Notes: generated by a model not told the origin, from the sequence alone. A DNA stretch of 64,000 nt from Pseudomonas guariconensis (GCF_024127895.1 NZ_JAMYBK010000017.1:50674-114673), one strand, 5' to 3'. Positions 16,687-25,663 are shown, numbered from the stretch's first letter. Numbers and translations: made by a program.

Positions 16687-16847
16687 GATTCATCCTCTTG
16701 ACGGTTTGTAGGCAAATTCCATCTTACCGGTTAAAGATTCTGGCTATGCAGGGTTTAGATGACGCGCACAGGCCATTGATCACAGTCTCTGTGGACTGAT
16801 TTCCTACGCTACCGGGGAAAACTTAACTGAAACTGAATTCGGAGGCT

Positions 16848-16865
16848 CTAGAACGGGCGTTCTAG
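16848..16865. promoter_or_regulatory. Palindrome upstream of the carbonic anhydrase gene
   Basis: Perfect inverted repeat CTAGAACG-GG-CGTTCTAG in the AT-rich 16687-16962 spacer, about 160 bp upstream of the carbonic anhydrase ATG and 115 bp from the end of the radical SAM gene. Its size suits a dimeric regulator. No regulator is assigned. Confidence 0.35.
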
Positions 16866-16962
16866 CTGATACAGGCGGGTGCTCGATAATAGCAAAAAAA
16901 CATCAATCGCCAATACCCATGAGCGAAAATAACAGCTGCCATTAGTGCGGCTGGGGATGGCA

Positions 16963-18018
16963 TCAGAACAACTTCAGTTGCCCGTTCGGCGGGCAGAACG
17001 CCGTGCAATCCAGCGCCTGCGCCTCGCGGCCTGCGAACCCCAGCCGCCGCATGGCCTTGCCGAACCGCTGCGCCAGCAACTCGGCGAAAACGCCTTCCCC
17101 ACGCATGCGTGTGCCGAACCGGCTGTCATACAGCTCGCCGCCCCGGCTCTGGCGGATCAGGCTGAGCACATGGGCGGCGCGCTGCGGGTAATGGTCGTGC
17201 AGCCATTGCTCGAACAACGGCGCCACCTCCAGCGGCAGGCGCAGCATCATGTAGGCCGCACTCTGCGCACCCGCTGCCTTCGCCGCCTCCAGCAGGTGCT
17301 CCAGCTCGCTGTCGTTGATCATCGGGATCATCGGCGAACACAGCACCCCCACCGGCACGCCCGCCTCGTGCAGGACCCGTATCGCCCGCAGCCGCGCCTT
17401 CGGTGCCGCGGCGCGGGGTTCGAGGATGCGCTTGAGTTCGTCATCGAGGGTGGTGAGGCTGATCATCACCCGCGCCAGCCGCTGGCTCGCCAGCTCCGCC
17501 AGCAGGTCCAGGTCGCGCAGCACCAATGCGCCCTTGGTGACGATGGTCACCGGATGGCGGAAACGCAGCAGCACTTCGAGCAGGCGCCGGGTCAGCTGCC
17601 GTTCGCGCTCGATGGGCTGGTAGGGGTCGGTGTTGGAACCCAGGTTGATCGGCGCGCAAACGTAGCCCGGCTTGCTCAATTGCTGCTCGAGCAATTCGGC
17701 CGCGTTGGTCTTGGCGATCAGCTTGGTCTCGAAGTCCAGGCCTGGGGAAAGGTCCCAGTAGGCATGGCTGGGGCGGGCGTAGCAGTAGATGCAGCCATGC
17801 TCGCAGCCCCGGTAGGGATTGATGGAGCGGTCGAAGGGCAGGTCCGGCGAGGTGTTGCGGGTGATGATGCTCTTGGCCGTCTCGATCCGCACCTCGGTAC
17901 CCTGGGTGGGCGGGACTTCCTGGTACCAGCCATCGTCCTCCTTCACCGACTGGCTCGGGGCGAAGCGGTTGTGCGGGTTGCTGGCAGTGCCGCGTCCTCG
18001 CAAGGGTGCTGGGTTCAT
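16963..18018 (-). CDS. Radical SAM protein of the PA0069 type, SOS-controlled
   Basis: 351-aa radical SAM enzyme with the 4Fe-4S motif GCEHGCIYCYARP (C72, C76, C79) preceded by FDRSINPYRG. The rest is a SAM barrel (PINLGSNTDPYQPIER, VTIVTKGALVLRDLDLL, VMISLTTLDDELKRILEPRA). It matches the PA0069/Rv2578c family, related to spore photoproduct lyase-like proteins; the substrate is unknown. The start MNPAPLRGRGT matches the family N-terminus. The in-frame ATG at 18045 lies inside the LexA operator and is rejected. The LexA box 12 bp upstream, and the known LexA-regulon membership of PA0069 in P. aeruginosa, point to a DNA-damage-related role. Confidence 0.9.
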   Translation of the reverse strand: MNPAPLRGRGTASNPHNRFAPSQSVKEDDGWYQEVPPTQGTEVRIETAKSIITRNTSPDLPFDRSINPYRGCEHGCIYCYARPSHAYWDLSPGLDFETKLIAKTNAAELLEQQLSKPGYVCAPINLGSNTDPYQPIERERQLTRRLLEVLLRFRHPVTIVTKGALVLRDLDLLAELASQRLARVMISLTTLDDELKRILEPRAAAPKARLRAIRVLHEAGVPVGVLCSPMIPMINDSELEHLLEAAKAAGAQSAAYMMLRLPLEVAPLFEQWLHDHYPQRAAHVLSLIRQSRGGELYDSRFGTRMRGEGVFAELLAQRFGKAMRRLGFAGREAQALDCTAFCPPNGQLKLF

Positions 18019-18029
18019 GATGGGACACC

Positions 18030-18057
18030 GAGATACTGTATCCATATACAGTATCTC
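18030..18057 (-). promoter_or_regulatory. LexA operator (SOS box)
   Basis: Perfect 12-bp inverted repeat GAGATACTGTAT-CCAT-ATACAGTATCTC. The core 18036-18051 is CTG-N10-CAG with an alternating AT centre, an exact match to the gammaproteobacterial LexA consensus. It ends 12 bp upstream of the radical SAM start codon, where bound LexA would block transcription. The neighbouring M3 peptidase gene ends at 18083 on the same strand, so the site can only control the radical SAM gene. Confidence 0.9.
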
Positions 18058-18082
18058 GGAGTTAGTCGGGTTTCCAGTACCG

Positions 18083-20152
18083 TCAGGCGCCAGCCGTCGC
18101 CAGGTATCGCGCGCGGTAGGCCTCGTGCGACAACGGCCTGCCCAGGAAGGCCTCCAGCGAGGCGCTCATCGAACGCAAGGCACCCGGCGCCAGGATCTCC
18201 TCGCGCAACCGCTGCCCGAGCCTGGCGTCATCCACGCCTTGCGCCTCGAAACGCGCGAAGATATCCAACGCATGGACTTCGGCCCACAGGTAGCCGTAGT
18301 AGCTTGCGTCATAACCGGTCACCAGGTAGTCGAAGGCCTCCGGGTATCGTTCGTCATCCTGGCCAGGCAATACCATGACCCGGCTGCTCGCCAGCCCGGC
18401 GATTTTCCGTACGTCGATGGGGGTATCGGCAGCCCGGTGCAACAGGATGTCGAACAGCGCCAGGCGCAGGTCCTTGGCCAGGGTCGACAATTGCTGCTTG
18501 CGCTTCGCCCGCAGCCATCGCTCGACCTTCTCCAGCGAAGCCTGCCCGCCGTGCTCGAAATGCCTGGAGAGACATTGCAGGGTCTGAGGGCTCCAGCACC
18601 ATTGCTCCAGCACCTTGCCCACGAACTCCGAGGCATCCCTGCCAAGGTGCTCGATCGAGTTCAGCCGCCGCTGGGCGTTGCCCATCAGCACCTGGTGCAG
18701 GCAGTGCCCGAACTCATGGAAGAGCTTGCACAGGTCAAGGTGGCCCAGCAGGGTCGGCTGGTCGTCTTCATGCCTGGGATAAGCACAGGACAGCGCTACG
18801 ATCGGCAGCGTGGTCCCCGTTTCCGGGTCTTCGTGCCGGCTCCTCATTGGAAAGGCAAACGCCCAGTCCGGCTTGCCCGGGCGCGCGAAGGCATCGATGT
18901 AGATGTACCCCAGCGTGCTACCTGCCTGGGTGACCTTCCACAACTGGACGTCCGGATGCCACGCCACGTTGCCCTGGTCTTCCAGCGTGATGCCGAACAG
19001 CCGCGCCGCCCATGCCTGCAATGACGCGAGCACACCTGGCAAGGGGAAGTAGGCGAGCATGTCCTGCTCGGGGTCCTGCGCCTCGCGCTCATGCAGGCGG
19101 CTGGCAAGGTAGGCCTGGTCCCAAGGCTGCAACCTCCCCATACCTTGTGTTTCAGCCAGATGGACCAAGGCGATGGCCTGCTGTTTCAACGCCGGTCTGG
19201 CCTGCTCGGCCAGGGCACCGAGAAATGCCTCCACCTCATCCACCGTCTGGGCGGACTTGCTCTGCAGGCTCAACACCATGGCATTCTCGAAGCCCAATAA
19301 CTGGGCCTTTTCGTGCCTCAAGCGCACCAGCGCCTGGAGGACCTTCGCATTATCCCAGCCGGTCTTGGCGGCTTGGTCGGAGGCCAGGGTCGACCCTCTG
19401 CGGTAGACAGTCTCCCGAAGCGAACGATTGTCGGCATGCTTCAGCAGGGCGGTCACCGTTGTGTCGTCGAGCGTGACCAGCCAACCCTTGCGCCCATTTT
19501 CCGTGATGGCGGCCAGCGTTTCGTCTGGAACGTCATCGCTCGTCGCCGTCCTCGCTTTATCTGCCAGGGTGACGAGGGTCTGTTCTGGAATACCGGCAAG
19601 TTCGCCTGGGTCAACGATCAACAACACCCCGTCTTTCCTGGACGCGCTCAGGTTATCGAGGAAGGTATCCTCCAGCCCCCTGATGGCCTCCTGCGTCCGA
19701 ACGAGCTGTTGGCGCTCGGGCTCAGGCAACGCCGCACCGGCAAGCCTGAGCTCCTCCAGGATGCTGGCCAAGGTCGCTTCTTGCTCGGCGTCCAGGTCAC
19801 CACGGGACACCTGGGAATAGGCCTTGAGCAGCAACGGCGCATGGGCCTCTTTCTCATCCCGGTAGGCGCTCAGATGGGCATGACAGTCATTGACCGCTGC
19901 CGCCCAGCCGTCGTCCCGCTGGGCACAGGGAACAACCATCTTGAAACGGTCCTCGATACGCAGGTCGAGGCGCTCGATAGCCATGACCAGGTTGTCCCAG
20001 GTAGGGAAGGTGGCCGCAGAGGCAAGAATCGTCTGGAGCTCACGACGGTTGTCTTCGGCGATCTGGCGAAAGGCAGGTTCGAGGTGCTCGACCTCCAGGC
20101 GGGCGTAGTCGAGCAGCTCGAAGGGTTGCAGCAGCGGGTTATCCTGGGCCAT
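18083..20152 (-). CDS. M3 family oligopeptidase, divergent paralog of PrlC
   Basis: Cytoplasmic zinc oligopeptidase of the thimet/OpdA (M3A) family, 689 aa. It has the zinc motif HEFGH at 479-483 (LCKLFHEFGHCLHQVL) and the third-ligand glutamate downstream in GRDASEFVGKVLEQWCW. It starts with DNPLLQPFELLDYARLEVEHL, parallel to NPLLQSYDLPPFSAIRAEHV of PrlC. The sequence is clearly more divergent from the family than its neighbour: the loop after HEFGH reads MGNAQRRLNSIEHLG instead of the usual GxSGxxGVxWD. The start MAQDNPLL has GGAG 6 nt upstream. A strong hairpin separates it from yheV, so it may be a separate unit. It looks like an extra copy gained by duplication or transfer. Confidence 0.88.
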   Translation of the reverse strand: MAQDNPLLQPFELLDYARLEVEHLEPAFRQIAEDNRRELQTILASAATFPTWDNLVMAIERLDLRIEDRFKMVVPCAQRDDGWAAAVNDCHAHLSAYRDEKEAHAPLLLKAYSQVSRGDLDAEQEATLASILEELRLAGAALPEPERQQLVRTQEAIRGLEDTFLDNLSASRKDGVLLIVDPGELAGIPEQTLVTLADKARTATSDDVPDETLAAITENGRKGWLVTLDDTTVTALLKHADNRSLRETVYRRGSTLASDQAAKTGWDNAKVLQALVRLRHEKAQLLGFENAMVLSLQSKSAQTVDEVEAFLGALAEQARPALKQQAIALVHLAETQGMGRLQPWDQAYLASRLHEREAQDPEQDMLAYFPLPGVLASLQAWAARLFGITLEDQGNVAWHPDVQLWKVTQAGSTLGYIYIDAFARPGKPDWAFAFPMRSRHEDPETGTTLPIVALSCAYPRHEDDQPTLLGHLDLCKLFHEFGHCLHQVLMGNAQRRLNSIEHLGRDASEFVGKVLEQWCWSPQTLQCLSRHFEHGGQASLEKVERWLRAKRKQQLSTLAKDLRLALFDILLHRAADTPIDVRKIAGLASSRVMVLPGQDDERYPEAFDYLVTGYDASYYGYLWAEVHALDIFARFEAQGVDDARLGQRLREEILAPGALRSMSASLEAFLGRPLSHEAYRARYLATAGA

Positions 20153-20251
20153 TTCTTGCTCCATCGAATGAAAAGGAGCGCGAGAGGCTATAGGGCTGAC
20201 CCCGGGGTGCAGGGTTGAATATCTACCACCTGGCCGACGGAACACACCCAA

Positions 20252-20282
20252 CAACGCCCCGGTGTTGTGAACCGGGGCGTTG
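20252..20282 (-). terminator. Strong hairpin after yheV
   Basis: 11-bp perfect stem CAACGCCCCGG / CCGGGGCGTTG with a 9-nt loop, starting 8 bp beyond the yheV stop. There is no U-tract, so it is either a weak intrinsic terminator or an mRNA-stabilising hairpin. It separates prlC-yheV from the paralogous peptidase gene downstream. Confidence 0.6.
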
Positions 20283-20290
20283 CAGACGTG

Positions 20291-20569
20291 TCACTCCGCT
20301 GGCTTCTTCAGCTTCGGATTGGGAAAGAACTGGACCGTCTGCACCTTGGCCGGCGCCTTGGGCGCCAACTGGTTGACCCGGGTGCCGAGCTCCTTCGGAA
20401 TCGACAGGCCTTGCTCGTTGAGGGTGTCGGAGAACCCGCAGGCCACGCACTCGCGGTGCGGCACGCCGTCCTCGTCCCACATCATCAGCTTGTCGGTCTC
20501 GCTGCAGGCCGGGCAAACCGCCCCGGCGATGAAGCGCTTCTTGGTCTTGTTCACACGTACCTCGCTCAT
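20291..20569 (-). CDS. yheV: YheV family putative metal-binding protein
   Basis: 92-aa zinc-ribbon-like protein with two CxxC pairs: AVCPACSETDKLMMWDEDG and HRECVACGFSD. The N-terminus VRVNKTKKRFIAGAVCP is typical of YheV, and a proline/lysine tail follows. The start overlaps the prlC stop (ATGA), so it is translationally coupled to prlC, as in many gammaproteobacteria. Function is unknown. Confidence 0.9.
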   Translation of the reverse strand: MSEVRVNKTKKRFIAGAVCPACSETDKLMMWDEDGVPHRECVACGFSDTLNEQGLSIPKELGTRVNQLAPKAPAKVQTVQFFPNPKLKKPAE

Positions 20570-22617
20570 GCCGCCGCGTCCTCGCTCAGGCCACTATGGC
20601 GCAGCAACGCATCGATGGAAGGCTCACGGCCACGGAAGTCGACGAACAGCACCATCGGCTCGCGGGAGCCGCCACGGGCCAGGATGGCTTCGCGAAAGGC
20701 ACGGCCGGTCTCGGCATTGAGCACACCTTCTTCTTCGAAGCGCGAGAAGGCATCGGCCGACAGCACCTCGGCCCACTTGTAGCTGTAGTAACCCGCCGCG
20801 TAGCCGCCGGCGAAGATGTGGGCGAAGCTGTTGGGGAAGCGGTTGTAGGCCGGCGGACGCATGACCGAGACCTCGTCGCGCACGTCTTCCAGCACCTGCA
20901 GCACGCTGCGGCCGTCGCCATGGTTGGCGTGCAGCTCGAAATCGAACAGCGAGAACTCCAGTTGGCGCACCATCATCATGCCCGACTGGAAGTTCTTCGC
21001 TGCCAGCATCTTGTCCAGCAGATCCTGGGGCAGCGGTTCGCCGGTCTCGTAGTGGCCGGAGATCAGCGCCAGGCCTTCGGGCTCCCAGCACCAGTTCTCC
21101 ATGAACTGGCTCGGCAGCTCCACCGCATCCCAGGCCACACCGTTGATACCGGAAACACCGGCATGCTCGATGCGGGTCAGCAGGTGGTGCAGGCCATGGC
21201 CGAACTCGTGGAACAGCGTAGTGACCTCATCGTGGGTCAGCAGCGCCGGCTTGCCAGGCGCGGCCGGGGTGAAATTGCACACCAGGTTGGCCACCGGGCT
21301 CTGCAGCGCGCCCGCGGCAGTACGGCGACGGTCACGGGCGCCATCCATCCAGGCACCGCCACGCTTGTTGGCGCGGGCGTACAGGTCGAAGAAGAAGCGG
21401 CCCACGTGCTGGCCGTTTTCCTTGATCTCGAACAGGCGCACGTCCGGGTGCCAGCTGTCGAAGCCCTTGAGCTCGGCGATCTCGATGCCGTACAGACGCT
21501 GGACGATGGCGAACAGGCCCGAGAGCACCTTGTCGATCGGGAAGTAGGCGCGCAGGGCTTCCTGCGACACGCTGTAGCGCTGCTCGCGCAGCTTCTCGCC
21601 GTAGTAGCCGGCGTCCCAGCTCTGCAGCTCGGCGCAACCCTGCTCGGCGGCGTAGGCCTTGAGCTGCTCCAGATCCTGGGCGGCGAATGGCTTGCTGCGC
21701 TTGGCCAGGTCGCGCAGGAAGCTGAGCACCTGGTCGCTGGACTCGGCCATCTTGGTCGCCAGGCTCAGTTCGGCGTAGTTCCGGTAGCCCAGCAGCTCGG
21801 CCAGTTCCTGGCGCAGGTCGAGGATCTCGCTCATCACCGGGCCGTTGTCGAACTGGCCGGCGTTCGGGCCCTGGTCGGAGGCGCGGGTGCAATACGCGGC
21901 ATAGAGTTCTTCACGCAGAGCACGGTCGGCAGCGTAGGTCATCACGGCGTAGTAGCTGGGGAACTCCAGGGTGATCAGCCAGCCGTCGAGGCCCTTGGCC
22001 TGGGCGGCGGCGGCCATCTGCGCCTTGGCCGACTCGGTCAGCCCGGCGAGCACGGCCTCGTCGGTGACGTGCTTGGTCCAGGCCTGGGTGGCGTCCAGCA
22101 ACTGGTTGGAAAAGCGGCTGCCCAGCTCGCTGAGGCGGCTCTGCACTTCGGCGTAGCGCTGCTGCTTGTCGGCCGGCAGGTCGATACCCGACAGACGGAA
22201 GTCACGCAGGGCGTGCTCGATGATGGTCTTCTGCGCGGCATCGAAACCTGCGGCTTGCGGGCTGTTGGCCAGCGCTTCATAGGCCTCGAACAGCGCACGG
22301 TTCTGCCCAAGCTCGGTGGAGTAGGCGCTCAGGGCCGGCAGGCAAGACTCGTAGGCCTCGCGCAACGCCTTGCTGTTGCACACCGCATTGAGGTGGCTGA
22401 CCGGGCTCCAGGCCGCGCCCAGGCGGTCGTTGAGTTCGTCCATCGCCAGCACCAGGCCGGCCCAGGTAGGGTGCTGGCCCTGCTTTTCGAGGATCTCGGC
22501 GATGGCTTTGCGGTTGTCGGCCAGGATCTCTTCGATCGCCGGTTGCACATGTTCGGCACGGATCGCCGAGAAGGGCGGCAGATCGTAGGACTGCAGAAGC
22601 GGGTTGTTCGCACTCAC
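20566..22617 (-). CDS. prlC: Oligopeptidase A
   Basis: M3A zinc metallopeptidase that degrades cleaved signal peptides and other short peptides in the cytoplasm, 683 aa, the usual length. It has the HEFGH motif from residue 470 (TTLFHEFGHGLHHLL), the third ligand in WDAVELPSQFMENWCW, and the substrate-side tyrosines in PPAYNRFPNSFAHIFAGGYAAGYYSYKWAE. The start is GTG (SANNPLLQSYDLPP), with AAGG 10 nt upstream; the in-frame ATG at 22653 gives a non-family leader. It is divergent from the gamma-carbonic anhydrase gene and coupled to yheV. Confidence 0.95.
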   Translation of the reverse strand: MSANNPLLQSYDLPPFSAIRAEHVQPAIEEILADNRKAIAEILEKQGQHPTWAGLVLAMDELNDRLGAAWSPVSHLNAVCNSKALREAYESCLPALSAYSTELGQNRALFEAYEALANSPQAAGFDAAQKTIIEHALRDFRLSGIDLPADKQQRYAEVQSRLSELGSRFSNQLLDATQAWTKHVTDEAVLAGLTESAKAQMAAAAQAKGLDGWLITLEFPSYYAVMTYAADRALREELYAAYCTRASDQGPNAGQFDNGPVMSEILDLRQELAELLGYRNYAELSLATKMAESSDQVLSFLRDLAKRSKPFAAQDLEQLKAYAAEQGCAELQSWDAGYYGEKLREQRYSVSQEALRAYFPIDKVLSGLFAIVQRLYGIEIAELKGFDSWHPDVRLFEIKENGQHVGRFFFDLYARANKRGGAWMDGARDRRRTAAGALQSPVANLVCNFTPAAPGKPALLTHDEVTTLFHEFGHGLHHLLTRIEHAGVSGINGVAWDAVELPSQFMENWCWEPEGLALISGHYETGEPLPQDLLDKMLAAKNFQSGMMMVRQLEFSLFDFELHANHGDGRSVLQVLEDVRDEVSVMRPPAYNRFPNSFAHIFAGGYAAGYYSYKWAEVLSADAFSRFEEEGVLNAETGRAFREAILARGGSREPMVLFVDFRGREPSIDALLRHSGLSEDAAA

Positions 22618-22719
22618 GGTTTGGATACCTTGGCAGGAGAAACACGCGCCCATCTTAATTACAATCGACGCCGACCGCAGCAGGCAGCCCGCCTATCGGC
22701 ATTCAAGAGAGGCGCTATC

Positions 22720-23268
22720 ATGGCCATCCGAACATTCCAGCAGCACACTCCGAACCTTGGGCCACGGGCTTTCGTCGACCGCTCGGCGGTGGTGCTGGGC
22801 GACGTGGAGATCGGCGAGGACAGCTCGGTCTGGCCGCTGACCGTGATCCGCGGCGACATGCACCGTATCCGCATCGGTGCGCGCACCAGCGTGCAGGATG
22901 GCAGCGTGCTGCACATCACCCATGCCGGCCCGTTCAACCCGGACGGCTTCCCCTTGCTGATCGGCGATGAGGTGACCATCGGGCACAAGGTCATGCTGCA
23001 CGGCTGTACCCTGGGCAACCGGATCCTGGTCGGCATGGGCAGCACCATCATGGACGGCGCCATCGTCGAGGACGAGGTGATCATCGGCGCCGGCAGCCTG
23101 GTGCCGCCCGGCAAGCGCCTGGAAAGCGGCTACCTGTACGTGGGCAGCCCGGTGAAGCAGGCCCGGCCGCTGACCGACAAGGAGCGCGCCTTCTTCCCCT
23201 ACAGCGCCGCCAACTACGTCAAGCTCAAGGACCAACACCTGGCCGAAGGCTACGACCGCCCCGAATGA
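22720..23268 (+). CDS. Gamma-carbonic anhydrase-like protein
   Basis: Left-handed beta-helix (hexapeptide repeat) protein of the YrdA/PaaY family, 182 aa. It keeps the zinc histidines in HITHAGPFNPDG and GHKVMLHGCTLGNRILVGMGSTIMDGA. Hexapeptide turns run from FVDRSAVVLGDVEIGEDSSVWPL to VIIGAGSLVPPGKRLE. Members may have carbonic anhydrase or CoA-thioester hydrolase activity, and sequence alone does not decide. AAGAGAGG lies upstream of the ATG. The HAD phosphatase gene follows after 44 bp, probably in one operon. Confidence 0.9.
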   Translation: MAIRTFQQHTPNLGPRAFVDRSAVVLGDVEIGEDSSVWPLTVIRGDMHRIRIGARTSVQDGSVLHITHAGPFNPDGFPLLIGDEVTIGHKVMLHGCTLGNRILVGMGSTIMDGAIVEDEVIIGAGSLVPPGKRLESGYLYVGSPVKQARPLTDKERAFFPYSAANYVKLKDQHLAEGYDRPE

Positions 23269-23312
23269 TCCCTGTGGGGCTTGCCCCCGAACACCTGAGT
23301 GGACAGCAGCGC

Positions 23313-23963
23313 ATGCACCAGCAGAACATCCTTTTCGACCTCGACGGCACCCTGACCGACCCGCGCCTGGGCATCACCCGCTCGATCCAGTACGCCCTGG
23401 CCAAGCTGGGTATCGACGAGCCGGACCTGGCGCGGCTCGAGCACTTCATCGGCCCACCCTTGCTGCAGGCCTTCATGCAGTTCTACGACTTCGACGAGGC
23501 CAAGGCCTGGGAGGCGGTGAACTTCTACCGCGAGCGCTTCCGCGTCACCGGCCTGTACGAAAACCTGGTGTTCGAAGGCGTGCCGGCGCTGCTCGAAACC
23601 CTCAATGGCCAGGGCCGGACCCTGTACATCGCCACCTCCAAGCCGTGGGAGTTCGCCCGCGAGATCGCCCGGCACTTCGCCTTCGATCATCACTTCAAGG
23701 TGATCTACGGCAGCGAGTTGGACGGTACCCGCACCAATAAGGTCGAGCTGATCCGCCACCTGCTCGACGAAGAAGGCCTGGACCCGGCGCAGACGTTAAT
23801 GATCGGCGATCGCAAGCACGACCTGATCGGAGCCCGTAGCAACGGGTTGCAGGCGGTGGCGGTGGGGTATGGCTTCGGCAGCCGGGAGGAGTTGATGGCA
23901 GAAGCGCCGGCGTTCCATTTCGACACCCTGGCGCAGATGCACCAGGCGTTCATCGGCGACTGA
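23313..23963 (+). CDS. HAD family hydrolase (phosphoglycolate phosphatase-like)
   Basis: 216-aa haloacid-dehalogenase fold phosphatase with motif I FDLDGTLTD (nucleophile and acid/base Asp), motif II IATSKPWEF, the motif III lysine, and motif IV MIGDRKHDLIGARSNG. An alpha-helical cap lies between motifs I and II. It groups with the Gph/PNP-like HAD subfamily; the substrate cannot be told. An upstream ATG at 23265 belongs to a read-through of the previous gene's end, so the start MHQQNILFDLDG is preferred. Confidence 0.88.
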   Translation: MHQQNILFDLDGTLTDPRLGITRSIQYALAKLGIDEPDLARLEHFIGPPLLQAFMQFYDFDEAKAWEAVNFYRERFRVTGLYENLVFEGVPALLETLNGQGRTLYIATSKPWEFAREIARHFAFDHHFKVIYGSELDGTRTNKVELIRHLLDEEGLDPAQTLMIGDRKHDLIGARSNGLQAVAVGYGFGSREELMAEAPAFHFDTLAQMHQAFIGD

Positions 23964-24002
23964 ACGCCATGACCAGGGGCTGCTTTGCAGCGGCCCCCCC
24001 GG

Positions 24003-25094
24003 TCACCGTCCCCCCGACAATCTGGCCAACTCAGCCTTGCGCACCTCGGCCGGCATCCGCCCCAGCGCCTCGACCCGCGCATAGAACCGGCTCCAATCCC
24101 CCCGCACCTGCTCGAACAACGCCGCGAACCCCGCCACCCACTGGTCGTACAGCCCGAACGGCAACAGCTTGGCATTGTTCATCGGCCCGTACATCCAGGC
24201 GTCATACCGCCGGTCACCGCCCCACTGGCCATCCCGCAGCACCCGGTACTCTGCGCGCAGGCGCTCGAACTCCGCCTGCTTGGCCGCCCGCTTGCCCGCA
24301 TCGTCCAGGGGGCCGGCATAGATCGCCTGGAGCCTTTCACGGCAGGCCAGCACCAGCCGGATGAACTGCTCCCGCTGGCGCACGGCGCTCTTCTGAATCG
24401 CTGGAAGCCCACGCGCCACGCGCCATTGCCGCGATCCTTCCTGCTCGACGAAGGTGGCGAAGGACTCGTTGAACGCCGTGTCGTCCTTCACATAGAAACG
24501 CTGGTGCGCCAGCTCGTGGAAGATCAGCGCGGCCAGGCGCTCGTCGTCCCAGCTGGCCATCGACGACAGGATCGGGTCGTCGAACCAACCCAATGTGGAA
24601 TAGGCCTCCACGCCCCCCACATAGACGTCCATGCCCGCCTGCCGCATCAAGGCCGCCGCGCCCCGGGCAGCCCCTTGGCGGTAGTAGCCCCGGTAGGCTA
24701 CGCAGCCGGCGATCGGGAAGCAGTGGGTCACCGGCTGCAACGACAACTCGGGCGTGGCGAACAGGTTCCACACCACGAAAGGCCGGCCCAGGTCGGCGTA
24801 GACCCGATAGCTACGGTTGTCGGGCAGCTTCAGTTGCTCGCTGGCGAACGCCCGGGCCTGTTCGGCATGCAGCAGGCGCTGGCGCAGTCGAGGGGACGTG
24901 GCCGGGTCCTGCAGCACACGCTCGACCGGCTGGCGGGCGCGCAACAGTTGCCACTGCCCTTGGGCCAGTTGGCCGTAATAGCCGACGCTGGCGCAACCGT
25001 TCAGCAGAAGGGCCGCCAACAGGGGAACCAAAACAGGGAAAAAGCGGTCGAGTGCCCCAGGGCTTGAGCGCAAGAAAAGAAAAAGTCTGAACAT
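24003..25094 (-). CDS. Lipoprotein aminopeptidase (putative)
   Basis: 363-aa protein of the predicted-aminopeptidase family (Pfam Aminopep). It has a lipobox LLLNGCAS after a hydrophobic stretch, so it is likely a lipoprotein. A zinc motif appears as LIFHELAHQRFYVKDDTAFNESFATFVEQEG (HExxH with a downstream glutamate). Other conserved segments are VWNLFATPELSLQP, CVAYRGYYRQGAA and the end GPMNNAKLLPFGLYDQWVAGF. Family members are annotated as peptidases mainly on the motif. It is divergent from the lipoprotein pair at 25161, with 66 bp between. Confidence 0.85.
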   Translation of the reverse strand: MFRLFLFLRSSPGALDRFFPVLVPLLAALLLNGCASVGYYGQLAQGQWQLLRARQPVERVLQDPATSPRLRQRLLHAEQARAFASEQLKLPDNRSYRVYADLGRPFVVWNLFATPELSLQPVTHCFPIAGCVAYRGYYRQGAARGAAALMRQAGMDVYVGGVEAYSTLGWFDDPILSSMASWDDERLAALIFHELAHQRFYVKDDTAFNESFATFVEQEGSRQWRVARGLPAIQKSAVRQREQFIRLVLACRERLQAIYAGPLDDAGKRAAKQAEFERLRAEYRVLRDGQWGGDRRYDAWMYGPMNNAKLLPFGLYDQWVAGFAALFEQVRGDWSRFYARVEALGRMPAEVRKAELARLSGGR

Positions 25095-25160
25095 CGGGGC
25101 AGTCTGTCTCGCTCACGGCCGGTGCGTTCCAAGACTATCTCGCCAGGGGGGAGTTTCGCC

Positions 25161-25574
25161 ATGCGTCCATTGTTTGCCGTCGGCACGCTCATGCTGCTGT
25201 CCGCGTGTTCCACCTTGCCGGACCCAGACCCGAACCAGGCCTGGATCGACCTGGCCCCGCATGACGACACCTCGCTGCACGCCGTCCAGGTGGACGAGCG
25301 TGACTGGGCCGATACCCGCTATTTCGAAGTGCCGCCTGGCCACCATGAGCTCACCGTGCGCTATCAGTTCGCCGTGACCCCGAGCAACATCGGCCCGGTG
25401 GACGAACCCCTGTGGCGCGATTGCCAGCTCAACCTGACGTTCAAGGACTTCGGCGCCGGCCAGCGCTATCGCCTGCAAGCGGGCAGCATTGGCTTTCGCC
25501 CCTGGATCAAGCTCTACGACCAGCAGCAGAAGCTGGTGGGACAAGGGCTGCCAGCAGGCTGCCAACGCACCTGA
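25161..25574 (+). CDS. Small lipoprotein, tandem paralog 1
   Basis: 137-aa putative lipoprotein with lipobox LLSACS at the start of the mature chain. The mature part reads DPNQAWIDLAPHDD, then WADTRYFEVPPGHHELTVRYQF and GQRYRLQAG. It resembles PEGA/DUF2846-type beta domains that present a short fold at the envelope. GGGGGAG lies before the ATG at 25161; an in-frame ATG at 25122 precedes the SD and is not used. Its closest relative is the next gene (same length, same AWIDL...RYF.V.PG.HEL.VR pattern). Function unknown. Confidence 0.8.
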   Translation: MRPLFAVGTLMLLSACSTLPDPDPNQAWIDLAPHDDTSLHAVQVDERDWADTRYFEVPPGHHELTVRYQFAVTPSNIGPVDEPLWRDCQLNLTFKDFGAGQRYRLQAGSIGFRPWIKLYDQQQKLVGQGLPAGCQRT

Positions 25575-25663
25575 AAGGCATGCTCGACGTGACATGGCGC
25601 ATGGCTGGGGACCGCGCGCGGCGCTATGCTTGTAGCTTGTAAACCGCAAGCGGGAGTCTCGCC

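Noticed and set aside
20596..23268. Open frame of 890 codons on the plus strand across prlC
   Set aside because: It lies antisense to prlC, and its composition (V/G/A/Q-rich) is that of a high-GC shadow frame. Only its last part, from 22720, is a real gene (gamma-carbonic anhydrase).
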